A stretch of DNA of 28,638 bases from CAISDA01 sp050258555 (GTDB lineage Bacteria; Bacteroidota; Ignavibacteria; UBA10030; UBA8401), in the NCBI GenBank assembly GCA_050258555.1, contig JBLMZA010000083.1, positions 1 to 28,638 on the forward strand. Reading direction: 5' to 3'. The position numbers were made by a program, and so were the translations under genes. The notes under the pieces were generated by a model that was not told the DNA's origin, did not search any database, and saw nothing but the letters and a program-made list of their open reading frames with translations. Shown piece after piece: positions 15,279 to 23,198 of this stretch; within the stretch, counting starts at the first letter, position 1; every line of letters begins with the position of its first letter.

Positions 15279-17789
15279 TTATTCTGTGGCGTCGCGCCAG
15301 CTGACGATCTTTTCTTCGTACTGTTCGGCCAGCATGCCGGCGGTTCCTCCGTCGATCGATTCGGCGCTGATGTGGAAGGCCGGCTTGGCCCTGTCGGGCC
15401 ACATGAGCACCGATGTCGACGACTTCGTGTCCATGAGGATCTTGATGCCGTCGACCATGACGCGCTTCTTGCCCTCGGTGTCGCGCATCATATGGCGCAT
15501 GACCTTGCCCTTCTTGTCCCAGGGGCAGTGCACGGTGCGTTTGGTCATCGAGAGTTTCGGCACCTGCTCATCGAGCGTGCCGAAGCGCTGGCCGGCCAGG
15601 GCCATCATCTCGAGGATCTTGGCGATGCTGTACATGCCGTCCGAGGCGAAGAGGAAGTCGGTGAAGATGAATCCGCCCTTGGTGCCGCCCACGAATTTCA
15701 CATCGGGGATGGATGCCGAATCCATGAGCGCAAGGTGGCTCTCGCGCGTCTTGATCACCTCCACACCCATGGCCTGCGTGATCAGATCGACCTCGCCCGA
15801 TGCGGTGATGGGAACGGCGATCTTCTTCACATCGGGATAGGCCGTCAAAAACAGATGCGTCACGAGCGTCAGCAGCCGGTCGTTGTTGATGTATTTTCCG
15901 TTTTCGTCGACGACCGAGACGCGTTCCGAGCCCGCATCGATCATGAAGCCGATGTCGAAACCGAGCGATGTGACGATATGCGAAAGCTGCTTGATGGCCG
16001 TGTCGAATTCCTCGTCTTCGCGCGTGAGCTTGTGCGGATCGAGGTAGGCGTTCTGCGCGAGCACCTGGCACTGCAGCGAGCCGAGGATGTTCGGGAAGAT
16101 GGTCGATGCGATGCCGTTCGAATAGTCAAGGACGAGCTTGAACTTGGCCTGGCTGATGACCTGCGTGTTGACGGTGGAGAGAAATTTCTCGATGTAGCTT
16201 TCCTGCGCGCGGGCCGGGAAATTCACGTCGCCCACTTCGTCCCAGTTGGCCCGCGGAAAATCCTCGCCGAAGAAGAGCCGCTCGACCGATTTGGTCTTGC
16301 TTCCCGGCAGGTCCTTGCCCTTGGCGTCGAAGAAGATGATGTCCGTGAGGCTCTTGTCGAAGGGCGACTTGCGCACGTGTATGCCGCCGGCGTCCTTCCC
16401 GTTTCTGAGTTCCTGGCGCAGGATGGGAATGGATGTGGCGCGCAGGTCCGATACGTTGATGCCGGCGCTCATGAGTCCGCACATGAGCGCGCGGTTGATC
16501 ATGCGCGAGACATTGTCCGAGTCGCGGCTGGTGACCACCGACTTGCCTTTGCCGATGAAGGCGCCGAAGGCGGCGCCGAGCTTGGCGCCGAACTCCGGGT
16601 TCATTTCAATGTTCGAGAGGCCGGTGATGCGCGCGTCGGTGAAGAGCTCGCGCAGCCATTTGTCCTCCCAGACGAGACTGCGCGTGAGGATGGCGCCGTC
16701 TTCGACTTCCTTCTCGGGCCAGAGCTTGATGTTGGAGGCGAGCTTGCTTTCGCGGCCGATCGTGCATTTGTCCGAGATGAACACGTTGTCGTTGATGATG
16801 GCGTTTTCGCCGATGGTGCAGCCCTTGCCCACGACACAGCTCGAGAGTTCGGCGCTTTTCCTGATCGTGCATTTCGACCAGATGATCGAGTTGCGGATGA
16901 CGGCCCCGTCCTCGATGACGGTGCCGTTGCCGATCACCGACTTGATGATCTTCACGTTCGAACCGATCGTGCAGTTTTTGCCGATGACGACCTTGCCCTG
17001 GAACGTGGCCGGATCGGTCTCGAGCCGTGTATTTGGGCCGATGTAGGACTCGGATTGAACTTCGCCTCCGATTTCCACGTTTACCATATTATCGAGCGCA
17101 TCCAGATGCGCTTCCTGATATTCGTTCAGGTTTCCGATGTCGCGCCAGTACCCGTCGGCGACGTAGCCGTAGAGTCCCATGTCGTGCTCGAGCATGAGCG
17201 GGAAGAGGTTCTTGCTGAAATCAAAATCCTGCTGGTAGGGAATCAGCTGGAGCACATCGGGCTCGATGATGTAGATGCCGGTGTTGATCGTATCCGAAAA
17301 TACCTCGCCCCATGACGGCTTCTCGAGGAACCGCGTGATTTTTCCCTCGTTGTTCGTGATGACCACGCCGAAGGCCAGCGGATTTTTTGCCCGCGTCAGG
17401 ACGAGCGTTGCCTTGGCTTTCTTCTTTTCATGGAATTCGACGGCTTTCGCCAGATCGAAGTCGGTCAGGACGTCGCCGCTGATGATGATGAAGCGCTCAT
17501 CCAGGAAGTCGGCGGCGTTGCGGACGCTGCCGGCCGTGCCGTAGTCGGCTTCGGCGCGCCGATACTGCATATGGACGCCGTACTTCGATCCGTCGCCGAA
17601 ATGTGCCGTAATGATCTCCGGCTGGTAAAAGAGTGTGGAAACGATCTCGGTGATGCCGTATTTCTTGAGCAAATCGACGATGTGAGCCATCATCGGTTTG
17701 TTCATCATCGGGACCATGGGCTTGGGGATGTTGCAGGTGAGCGGCCGGAGCCTCGTTCCGAATCCGCCGGCCATGATGACTGCTTTCAT
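15279..17789 (-). CDS. Nucleotidyltransferase / left-handed beta-helix / phosphomannomutase-like fusion protein
   Basis: An 836-aa fusion, first gene of the glm operon. Residues 1 to about 235 are an NDP-sugar pyrophosphorylase domain of the mannose-1-phosphate guanylyltransferase/glucose-1-phosphate thymidylyltransferase type: M-A-G-G-F-G-T-R-L-R-P-L-T at 6-18, I-P-K-P at 21-24, G-D-V-L-T-D at 105-110, E-K-P at 156-158. Residues about 240-375 are hexapeptide repeats. Residues about 385-836 have the fold order of the phosphoglucomutase/phosphomannomutase family. However, its catalytic loop reads H-V-R-K-S-P-F-D (471-478), the metal loop D-A-G-S-E-R (618-623), the sugar loop G-G-T-K-G-G-F (701-707) and the phosphate loop W-P-D-R-A-K-P (797-803). 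All four depart from the active consensus. The transferase part should be active; the mutase part may be structural or regulatory. Confidence 0.88.
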   Translation of the reverse strand: MKAVIMAGGFGTRLRPLTCNIPKPMVPMMNKPMMAHIVDLLKKYGITEIVSTLFYQPEIITAHFGDGSKYGVHMQYRRAEADYGTAGSVRNAADFLDERFIIISGDVLTDFDLAKAVEFHEKKKAKATLVLTRAKNPLAFGVVITNNEGKITRFLEKPSWGEVFSDTINTGIYIIEPDVLQLIPYQQDFDFSKNLFPLMLEHDMGLYGYVADGYWRDIGNLNEYQEAHLDALDNMVNVEIGGEVQSESYIGPNTRLETDPATFQGKVVIGKNCTIGSNVKIIKSVIGNGTVIEDGAVIRNSIIWSKCTIRKSAELSSCVVGKGCTIGENAIINDNVFISDKCTIGRESKLASNIKLWPEKEVEDGAILTRSLVWEDKWLRELFTDARITGLSNIEMNPEFGAKLGAAFGAFIGKGKSVVTSRDSDNVSRMINRALMCGLMSAGINVSDLRATSIPILRQELRNGKDAGGIHVRKSPFDKSLTDIIFFDAKGKDLPGSKTKSVERLFFGEDFPRANWDEVGDVNFPARAQESYIEKFLSTVNTQVISQAKFKLVLDYSNGIASTIFPNILGSLQCQVLAQNAYLDPHKLTREDEEFDTAIKQLSHIVTSLGFDIGFMIDAGSERVSVVDENGKYINNDRLLTLVTHLFLTAYPDVKKIAVPITASGEVDLITQAMGVEVIKTRESHLALMDSASIPDVKFVGGTKGGFIFTDFLFASDGMYSIAKILEMMALAGQRFGTLDEQVPKLSMTKRTVHCPWDKKGKVMRHMMRDTEGKKRVMVDGIKILMDTKSSTSVLMWPDRAKPAFHISAESIDGGTAGMLAEQYEEKIVSWRDATE

Positions 17790-17840
17790 AGGATCTCACT
17801 GTAGGTTAAGTGAATGGAAATCAGCCTGAAACCAGTATGT

Positions 17841-17871
17841 TAATAGTAAAGAAAAAAACCGTTGTGCGCAA
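17841..17871 (-). promoter_or_regulatory. Probable promoter of the glm operon
   Basis: On the minus strand, TTG (17869-17871), a 20-base spacer and TACTATTA (17841-17848) lie about 50 bases before the fusion-gene start. It faces away from the plus-strand promoter at 17916-17946 within the same 200-bp divergent gap. Confidence 0.45.
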
Positions 17872-17915
17872 GCATGCCGTTTAAAGCGCCGCCGGTTCTT
17901 TTCCGGAATGAAGCC

Positions 17916-17946
17916 TTGACTTTAAGCTGGAGTATCGGTAAATTAA
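17916..17946 (+). promoter_or_regulatory. Probable promoter of the GAF-GGDEF gene
   Basis: TTG at 17916-17918, a 20-base spacer, TAAATTAA at 17939-17946. The start codon is 43 bases downstream with GAGGA close before it. Confidence 0.55.
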
Positions 17947-17989
17947 ATGCAATTTTAGCCGTTTCTCCTTCGATTTTCGAGGACGTCAA

Positions 17990-19948
17990 ATGCCGCCGCC
18001 GACTTCGCCTCCGCTGTTTCCGGTGAATCGTCACGATCTTCTTGTGGTCTGCTTTGGTGTCCTTGTCATTTTTTTGGGTCTGTGGAGCGGATATCGGTTG
18101 ATGGCGGCTCTGGCCGTCTGTGGTCTGATGGGCGCAGGCATCAGTGCGGCGCGCCGGTATCGGGCGGGAATGAACCGTGTGGAGGAAAACCAACACACAC
18201 AGGATGATGACACTACTGTGAGCACAAAAAAAATTTTATTGTTTGATGACGCCGGCTACGGCGGCAGCATACAGATCGATGAGGCGCAGCGCGAAGATGA
18301 AGCCTATGCGACGCTGAAGAGTTCGCTGCTTGCGCCCCAGCCCGCTCCGCGCGGCGAGGAGCCGCCGAAGGTCGCGGTCAGGAAGCCGGAGAACGAGAAA
18401 CGCACGACACAGCAGGTCTATTCTGCGCTTGATTTTGCCGATGGGGCGGAAGCGCATCGGCAGGAACCCCACAACGAATTCAACTATCTCCTGAGCAGGA
18501 CGCTCAGCGTCATCAAGGAGATCTGCTTCGCCCACACGGTTGCCTTCTTCTGGATCAACAGAGAGACGCAGCATCTTGTCGTCGAATGCAAAGTGACCGA
18601 CAGCGAGTCGTTCACGCCCGAGCGCAAGCTCGCGATCGGCAGCGACGTCGTCAGCGGCGTTTCGCGCGAGGGAACGCCGGCGCTTCTGAACCACATCGCC
18701 TCGGGCGCCGAGCGCGATGTCGTGCGGTATTACACCGAATTCCAGGGCATCAAGTCGTTCGTCGCGGTGCCGGTCTTCTATGCAAACGACACATCGGCGC
18801 TGGCGCCGATTGCCGTGATCGCCATCGACAGCAAGGCCGACGATGCCTACGGAAGCGAGACCTTCCGCATGCTGACGCATTTCACGAAGCTTTTGTCGTC
18901 GCTCCTGCAGAGCTACACGGAAAAGTACGATCTCGCCTCCGATATGAAGACGATGGATGCCGACCGGTGCGTGCGCTCCGTGGCCGCGTCGCATACGGGA
19001 ATTTCGGCGATCGTCAATGCGTTCATGGAAGAGGCATCGAACCTCGTTCCCTGGGATTCGATGTCGACCGTGCTGTTCGACGAGTCCCAGCGGCGCTGGG
19101 TGATCGCCGCGGCGCGCACGCGCGGCAACGAGCGCTTTGTGATGGCCAAGCAGGCGATCGAGTTTGCCAACACGGTCACGGGCACGGCCATCCTGGCCAA
19201 CCGGGTGCAGGTGCTGCCCGATGTCTCGGCATGCAAAAAGCGCTTCTTTCATGAGCATGAAAACGGCATGGAATTCACGCGCGCCGGCTCATTTATCGCG
19301 CTGCCTCTGGCATCGGCCGAAAAGAGCTTCGGCGCCGTCACATTCTCAAGCCGCACGAAGCAGTCCTACGGGAAGAAGGAGATCGCCTCGCTCCAGTATC
19401 TGGCCGCGACGCTCGTGATGGCGCTTGATGCCGAAGATCTGCGTCTGATGGTGCGCAATCATATGATGACCGATCCCCAGACCGGAGCCGGCACGCGGAA
19501 GTATTTCATGCAGCGCCTGAAGGAGGAAGTCGACCGCTCGGGCAACAACGGCAGCGATCTCTCGGTGATCCTGGTCGCGCTCTCGCCGCTCAACGATCTG
19601 CGCACGCATTTCGGAGACGAAGGCGTCGAGGCGGCCCTGCAGAGCGTCGCCTCCATGCTGCGCGCGAGCGTGCGTTCCTACGACGTGGTGGCGCGCTACG
19701 ACGACGGCTCCTTCGGCGTGCTTCTGGATGATACGCCGGCCAATGAGGCGTTCCTGTGGGCCGAGAAGGTCCGCTCGAAGATCGCCGGCAACGTCATACA
19801 GACCGACGACAAGAATTTTTCGGTGACCGTCACCATCAGCATCTGCGGCGTGACGGACGATCTCTCGCCGCGCGACTGCATCGAGCATGCCGAAAAGGTG
19901 ATGCGCCAGGCGCAGGCCGCCGGCGGCAACCTGGTCCGAGTGTATTAA
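17990..19948 (+). CDS. Membrane protein with two GAF domains and a degenerate GGDEF domain
   Basis: A 652-aa protein. Residues about 14-55 hold two closely spaced membrane helices, followed by a charged linker to about 150. Residues about 155-310 and 325-480 look like two GAF domains (for example F-V-A-V-P-V-F-Y in the first and F-I-A-L-P-L-A in the second). Residues about 484-652 have the GGDEF fold (M-T-D-P-Q-T-G-A-G-T-R-K-Y-F-M start; ending H-A-E-K-V-M-R-Q-A-Q-A-A-G-G-N). The signature site reads D-D-G-S-F (571-575) instead of G-G-D-E-F, so diguanylate cyclase activity is unlikely. It probably acts as a signal sensor or binding protein. The ATG at 17990 follows GAGGACGTCAA. A small zinc-ribbon gene and deoB follow on the same strand. 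Confidence 0.88.
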   Translation: MPPPTSPPLFPVNRHDLLVVCFGVLVIFLGLWSGYRLMAALAVCGLMGAGISAARRYRAGMNRVEENQHTQDDDTTVSTKKILLFDDAGYGGSIQIDEAQREDEAYATLKSSLLAPQPAPRGEEPPKVAVRKPENEKRTTQQVYSALDFADGAEAHRQEPHNEFNYLLSRTLSVIKEICFAHTVAFFWINRETQHLVVECKVTDSESFTPERKLAIGSDVVSGVSREGTPALLNHIASGAERDVVRYYTEFQGIKSFVAVPVFYANDTSALAPIAVIAIDSKADDAYGSETFRMLTHFTKLLSSLLQSYTEKYDLASDMKTMDADRCVRSVAASHTGISAIVNAFMEEASNLVPWDSMSTVLFDESQRRWVIAAARTRGNERFVMAKQAIEFANTVTGTAILANRVQVLPDVSACKKRFFHEHENGMEFTRAGSFIALPLASAEKSFGAVTFSSRTKQSYGKKEIASLQYLAATLVMALDAEDLRLMVRNHMMTDPQTGAGTRKYFMQRLKEEVDRSGNNGSDLSVILVALSPLNDLRTHFGDEGVEAALQSVASMLRASVRSYDVVARYDDGSFGVLLDDTPANEAFLWAEKVRSKIAGNVIQTDDKNFSVTVTISICGVTDDLSPRDCIEHAEKVMRQAQAAGGNLVRVY

Positions 19949-20002
19949 CGAAGAAGACAGAAAAAACGATTCACCCACATATCAAGAGACAAAGGATAGC
20001 AA

Positions 20003-20197
20003 ATGGCTAAACAGCAAGATTTCGCCGAGAAGGCAAAGAAAGCCGCAATGGAAAAAGGCGTGAAATGCGCAAAGTGCGGCGGACAGAAAGTGTCGACTCT
20101 CTACATCAACTCGGTGAAAACCGACAAGAGCACCTACCGCTTCAATCGCGCGATGGTCCAGGTCTGCAAGTGCAACGAAAAAGAAGTCTACGCATAA
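20003..20197 (+). CDS. Small zinc-ribbon-like protein (64 aa)
   Basis: A 64-aa protein with a clear ribosome site (AAAGGA) before the ATG. A lysine-rich helical N-terminus (1-20) precedes Cys22-x2-Cys25 (K-C-A-K-C-G-G) and Cys55-x-Cys57 (V-C-K-C-N). These four cysteines are arranged as for one zinc ribbon. It has no signal peptide. It may bind nucleic acid or protein; I cannot name a family. It lies 54 bases after the GAF-GGDEF gene and its stop is 7 bases before the deoB start, so it is probably co-transcribed and perhaps translationally coupled to deoB. Confidence 0.85.
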   Translation: MAKQQDFAEKAKKAAMEKGVKCAKCGGQKVSTLYINSVKTDKSTYRFNRAMVQVCKCNEKEVYA

Positions 20198-20204
20198 GCG
20201 ATCG

Positions 20205-21395
20205 TTGAACCCGCGCCGAAAAATAGTCTGCATCGTGATCGACGGCGTCGGCATCGGGGCTCTCCCCGATGCCGCGCTGTACGGCGACGAAGGCTCCAAT
20301 ACGCTTGCGCACACGGCCGAGGCTTCGGGAGGATTATCGCTTCCCGCACTGGAGCGGCTCGGCCTGGGAAACATTGCGCCTATTTCCGGTGTTTCAAGAA
20401 ATGAAAACAGCGAAGGCTGCTGGGGCCGGATGCGCGAGATGTCGAAAGGCAAAGACAGCACGACGGGTCACTGGGAACTCTCCGGGATCATCGTCGGGCA
20501 GGATTTCCCGTATTACCCCAACGGATTCCCCGAAGCGCTTCTGAACGAATTCTGCAGCGCCGTCGGAGTGCCCGGCGTTCTGGGCAACTGCGTCGCCTCG
20601 GGCACGCAGATCATCCAGGACCTGGGCGATGATCATGTACGGACCGGACGTCCCATCGTCTATACGTCCGCCGATTCGGTGTTTCAGATCGCCGCTCATG
20701 AAGACATCATTCCTCTGGAACGATTATACGACATCTGTCGTACGGCGCGCGAACGGATACTGATCGGAAGCCATGCCGTCGGCCGGGTCATCGCGCGTCC
20801 CTTCACGGGCGCGGCGGGCGCCTATGTGCGCACGCCCAACCGGCGGGACTTTTCGCTCGATCCTCCGGGCACGACCGTGTTCGACCTTCTGGCCGGACAG
20901 GACATTCCCACGATCGCCATCGGCAAGATCGACGATCTGTTTGCGGGGCGGAGCCTGAGCCAAAGGCTGCACACGAAATCGAACGAGGAAGGGATCGAGG
21001 AGATCATCCGCTCCACCGGCGAGGCTTCGCACGGATTCATCATGGCGAACCTCGTCGATTTCGATATGCTCTACGGGCACCGGCAGGATGCGGGGGGAAT
21101 GAAGCGCGCCCTCGAATATTTTGATGCACAGCTTCCGCGCATCATCGATGCGCTCGGCAGCGACGATATTCTCATGATTACCGCGGATCACGGAAACGAT
21201 CCGACCGATCAGAGCACTGATCACACACGGGAATATGTGCCGCTGCTGACGTATGCGAAGCGCGGAGCGCGCGGGATCGATCTCGGCACGCGCCGGACGT
21301 TTGCCGATCTCGGCAAGACGGTGGGGGATTTTTTCGGAATGGACACGGCCGCACTCAGCGGCGAAAGCATGCTCGCGCAGATCCTTCCCCGCTAA
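20205..21395 (+). CDS. deoB: Phosphopentomutase
   Basis: This 396-aa cytoplasmic enzyme interconverts ribose (or deoxyribose) 1-phosphate and 5-phosphate in nucleoside salvage. It belongs to the alkaline-phosphatase-like superfamily. Visible metal and catalytic sites are I-D-G-V-G-I-G (13-19), the phospho-acceptor threonine in K-D-S-T-T-G-H-W-E (82-90), N-L-V-D-F-D, and A-D-H-G-N-D-P-T near the C-terminus with the later D-H-T. Length and order match bacterial DeoB. The start is a TTG at 20205, 7 bases after the previous stop, with no strong ribosome site of its own. This fits translational coupling to the zinc-ribbon gene. No other nucleoside-salvage gene is adjacent. Confidence 0.96.
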   Translation: MNPRRKIVCIVIDGVGIGALPDAALYGDEGSNTLAHTAEASGGLSLPALERLGLGNIAPISGVSRNENSEGCWGRMREMSKGKDSTTGHWELSGIIVGQDFPYYPNGFPEALLNEFCSAVGVPGVLGNCVASGTQIIQDLGDDHVRTGRPIVYTSADSVFQIAAHEDIIPLERLYDICRTARERILIGSHAVGRVIARPFTGAAGAYVRTPNRRDFSLDPPGTTVFDLLAGQDIPTIAIGKIDDLFAGRSLSQRLHTKSNEEGIEEIIRSTGEASHGFIMANLVDFDMLYGHRQDAGGMKRALEYFDAQLPRIIDALGSDDILMITADHGNDPTDQSTDHTREYVPLLTYAKRGARGIDLGTRRTFADLGKTVGDFFGMDTAALSGESMLAQILPR

Positions 21396-21442
21396 CAACG
21401 AATATGAAACGAACATGGATGGAAACGCCGGTGCCGCAGGCG

Positions 21443-21467
21443 CTTCCGTGTTTTTCTTCCACGGAAG
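21443..21467. other. Hairpin between deoB and the sigma-factor gene
   Basis: An 8-bp perfect stem (CTTCCGTG 21443-21450, CACGGAAG 21460-21467) has a T-rich loop. It has no T run after it on the plus strand, so it is not a standard terminator. It may still separate the two units. Confidence 0.4.
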
Positions 21468-21477
21468 GGAAACGCGG

Positions 21478-21520
21478 AAGGGCGCCCTTGTGTGCTGCCG
21501 GCGTACTCTGCGTACATTGA
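21478..21520 (+). promoter_or_regulatory. Possible sigma-factor promoter with overlapping palindrome
   Basis: AAGGGCGCCCTT (21478-21489) is a perfect 12-bp palindrome. It overlaps the TTG at 21488-21490, which lies 22 bases before TACATTGA (21513-21520); a GTG at 21490-21492 gives the 20-base spacing seen elsewhere. The start codon is 13 bases after the -7-like box. An operator role for the palindrome is only a guess. Confidence 0.35.
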
Positions 21521-21532
21521 TTGAAAGATGCT

Positions 21533-22390
21533 ATGGTAAAAATCACAAAACAATACACGAACCGCGAGAGCCAATCGCTCGACAAATATCTGCAGGAGAT
21601 CGGCAAGGTCGACCTCCTGACCCCGGCTGAAGAGATCGATCTGGCCCAGAAGATCAAGAAAGGCGATCAGCGGTCGCTTGAAAAACTGACAAAAGCGAAT
21701 CTCCGCTTCGTCGTGAGCGTGGCGAAGCAGTATCAGAACCAGGGACTCTCGCTCGGTGATCTGATCAATGAAGGAAACTTAGGACTCATCAAAGCGGCAA
21801 AGCGTTTCGATGAAACGCGCGGATTCAAATTCATTTCCTATGCGGTGTGGTGGATCCGCCAGTCGATTCTCCAGGCGCTGGCCGAGCAGTCGCGCATCGT
21901 GCGCCTGCCTCTGAACCGCGTCGGCGCCCTCAACAAGATCGGCAAGGCGTTCAGCTCGCTCGAGCAGGAATTCGAGCGCGAACCGAGCGCGAGCGAACTG
22001 GCCGAAGAGCTCGATATGTCGCTCTTCGAAGTGGCCGATACGCTGAAGATCTCGGGACGGCACCTGTCGATGGATGCTCCGTTTGCGCAGGGCGAAGACA
22101 ACCGCCTGCTCGATGTGATCCAGGACGAGCGCCAGCCTTCGCCCGATTCGATTCTGATGGACGAATCGCTGAAGGAGGAAGTCAAGCGCGCCCTTGCGAC
22201 GCTCTCCGAGCGCGAAGCGGAGGTCATCCGTCTTTACTTCGGACTGTCGAAGGAGCATTCGCTCACGCTCGAGGAAATCGGCGAGAAGTTCAACCTGACG
22301 CGCGAGCGCGTCCGCCAGATCAAGGAAAAGGCCATCCGCCGGCTGCGGCATGCATCGCGCAGCAAGGCGCTGCGCGCCTATCTCGGCTGA
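21533..22390 (+). CDS. rpoD: RNA polymerase sigma factor, RpoD-type (short, housekeeping-like)
   Basis: A 285-aa sigma-70 protein lacking the long region 1.1 and non-conserved region, as is usual for the primary sigma factor of Bacteroidetes and Chlorobi. Region 1.2 (N-R-E-S-Q-S-L-D-K-Y-L-Q-E-I), region 2 with N-L-R-F-V-V-S-V-A-K-Q-Y and Y-A-V-W-W-I-R-Q-S-I (103-112), region 3 (about 127-200) and region 4.2 helix-turn-helix (L-T-L-E-E-I-G-E-K-F-N-L-T-R-E-R-V-R-Q-I, 244-263) are all present. The ATG at 21533 gives the standard N-terminus M-V-K-I-T-K; an in-frame TTG at 21521 lies four codons upstream and is less likely. The ribosome site is weak. The aromatic residues of region 2 and the downstream TAnnTTnn promoters fit each other. 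A strong terminator follows. Confidence 0.95.
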   Translation: MVKITKQYTNRESQSLDKYLQEIGKVDLLTPAEEIDLAQKIKKGDQRSLEKLTKANLRFVVSVAKQYQNQGLSLGDLINEGNLGLIKAAKRFDETRGFKFISYAVWWIRQSILQALAEQSRIVRLPLNRVGALNKIGKAFSSLEQEFEREPSASELAEELDMSLFEVADTLKISGRHLSMDAPFAQGEDNRLLDVIQDERQPSPDSILMDESLKEEVKRALATLSEREAEVIRLYFGLSKEHSLTLEEIGEKFNLTRERVRQIKEKAIRRLRHASRSKALRAYLG

Positions 22391-22423
22391 CCGTTCCCGG
22401 TTGTTCCTGAAAACAAAAAATGG

Positions 22424-22467
22424 CGCCTCTTCGCACATTCGCGTTTCACGTGTGAAGAGGCGTTTTT
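22424..22467 (+). terminator. Intrinsic terminator after the sigma-factor gene
   Basis: A 9-bp GC-rich stem (22424-22432 with 22454-22462), extendable by four inner pairs, is followed by TTTTT. Confidence 0.88.
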
Positions 22468-22470
22468 ACG

Positions 22471-22501
22471 TTGCGTGCTCCCGGTGATTTTTGTACATTA
22501 A
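22471..22501 (+). promoter_or_regulatory. Promoter of the NlpC/P60 lipoprotein gene
   Basis: TTG at 22471-22473, a 20-base spacer, TACATTAA at 22494-22501, immediately after the preceding terminator. The start codon is only 4 bases beyond the -7-like box. Confidence 0.55.
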
Positions 22502-22505
22502 ATGC

Positions 22506-23165
22506 ATGAAAAAAATCTACATCCTGGCTGTTGTGATTCTCCTGACAGGCTGCGGTTCCTCCTCACCACGGTTCGGCGTCTCGGAAGCGAAGAATAAAAC
22601 GCATCATGTGGTCGTGAAGAAGAAGGCGTCGAAGAAACGGTCCGCATCGAAGAAGAAGCCGAAAAAGAATACGCCGCACACAGACGTGCGCAAAGAAGAT
22701 GAAGAGCCCCCCGAGGCAATGCCGATGGCGGAGGATGTGTCCGCCGAGCGGCTGCGCCAATCGGCCGGATCCGACACATCCCGCATGACCATCGATCAGC
22801 AGAAGATGATGGAAACCATCGCCGAATGGCTCGAAGAGCCGTACGCCTACGGCGGCGACGGTGAAGAGTCGGGCATCGACTGCTCAGCCTTCACGCGCGA
22901 AGTGTTCGAACAGGCCGCCGATGTCTCGCTGCCGCGCTCGAGCGGGGAGCAGGCCCAGGTCGGCATCGGCGTTTCACGCAATGAACTAAAATTCGGCGAT
23001 CTGGTGTTCTTTAGAACAAGAGGACGGGCGATATCGCATGTCGGCATCTATATCGGCGACGATCTCTTCGCCCATGCCGGCTCCGGCTCCGGCGTCACCA
23101 TCTCGTCGCTCGACAGCACCTATTTCAAAAAACGCTACGCGGCCGCCCGCCGCGTGCTGAAGTGA
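22506..23165 (+). CDS. NlpC/P60 family cell-wall peptidase, lipoprotein
   Basis: A 219-aa protein. The lipobox L-L-T-G-C places the lipidated cysteine at residue 16, so the mature protein is membrane-anchored. Residues about 35-56 form a lysine-rich linker (many K-K-x-S/K repeats), probably bridging toward the cell wall. The NlpC/P60 domain (about 98-219) has the catalytic Cys126 in G-I-D-C-S-A-F, His178 in I-S-H-V-G-I-Y-I-G, and the third polar residue His190 in F-A-H-A. Such enzymes cut D-Glu-meso-DAP bonds in peptidoglycan peptides. The ATG at 22506 is chosen for its signal peptide. There is no Shine-Dalgarno, and the predicted -7 box ends 4 bases upstream. The def gene follows 33 bases on. 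Confidence 0.93.
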   Translation: MKKIYILAVVILLTGCGSSSPRFGVSEAKNKTHHVVVKKKASKKRSASKKKPKKNTPHTDVRKEDEEPPEAMPMAEDVSAERLRQSAGSDTSRMTIDQQKMMETIAEWLEEPYAYGGDGEESGIDCSAFTREVFEQAADVSLPRSSGEQAQVGIGVSRNELKFGDLVFFRTRGRAISHVGIYIGDDLFAHAGSGSGVTISSLDSTYFKKRYAAARRVLK

Positions 23166-23198
23166 TTGGATCGATCAGCTATGAAAACGGAGAACGCA

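Noticed and set aside
13482..17315. Long plus-strand open frames (13482-15233 and 15372-17315) opposite the glm operon
   Set aside because: They mirror the real minus-strand genes, are rich in Asp/Val/Arg/His repeats, and have no signature motifs.
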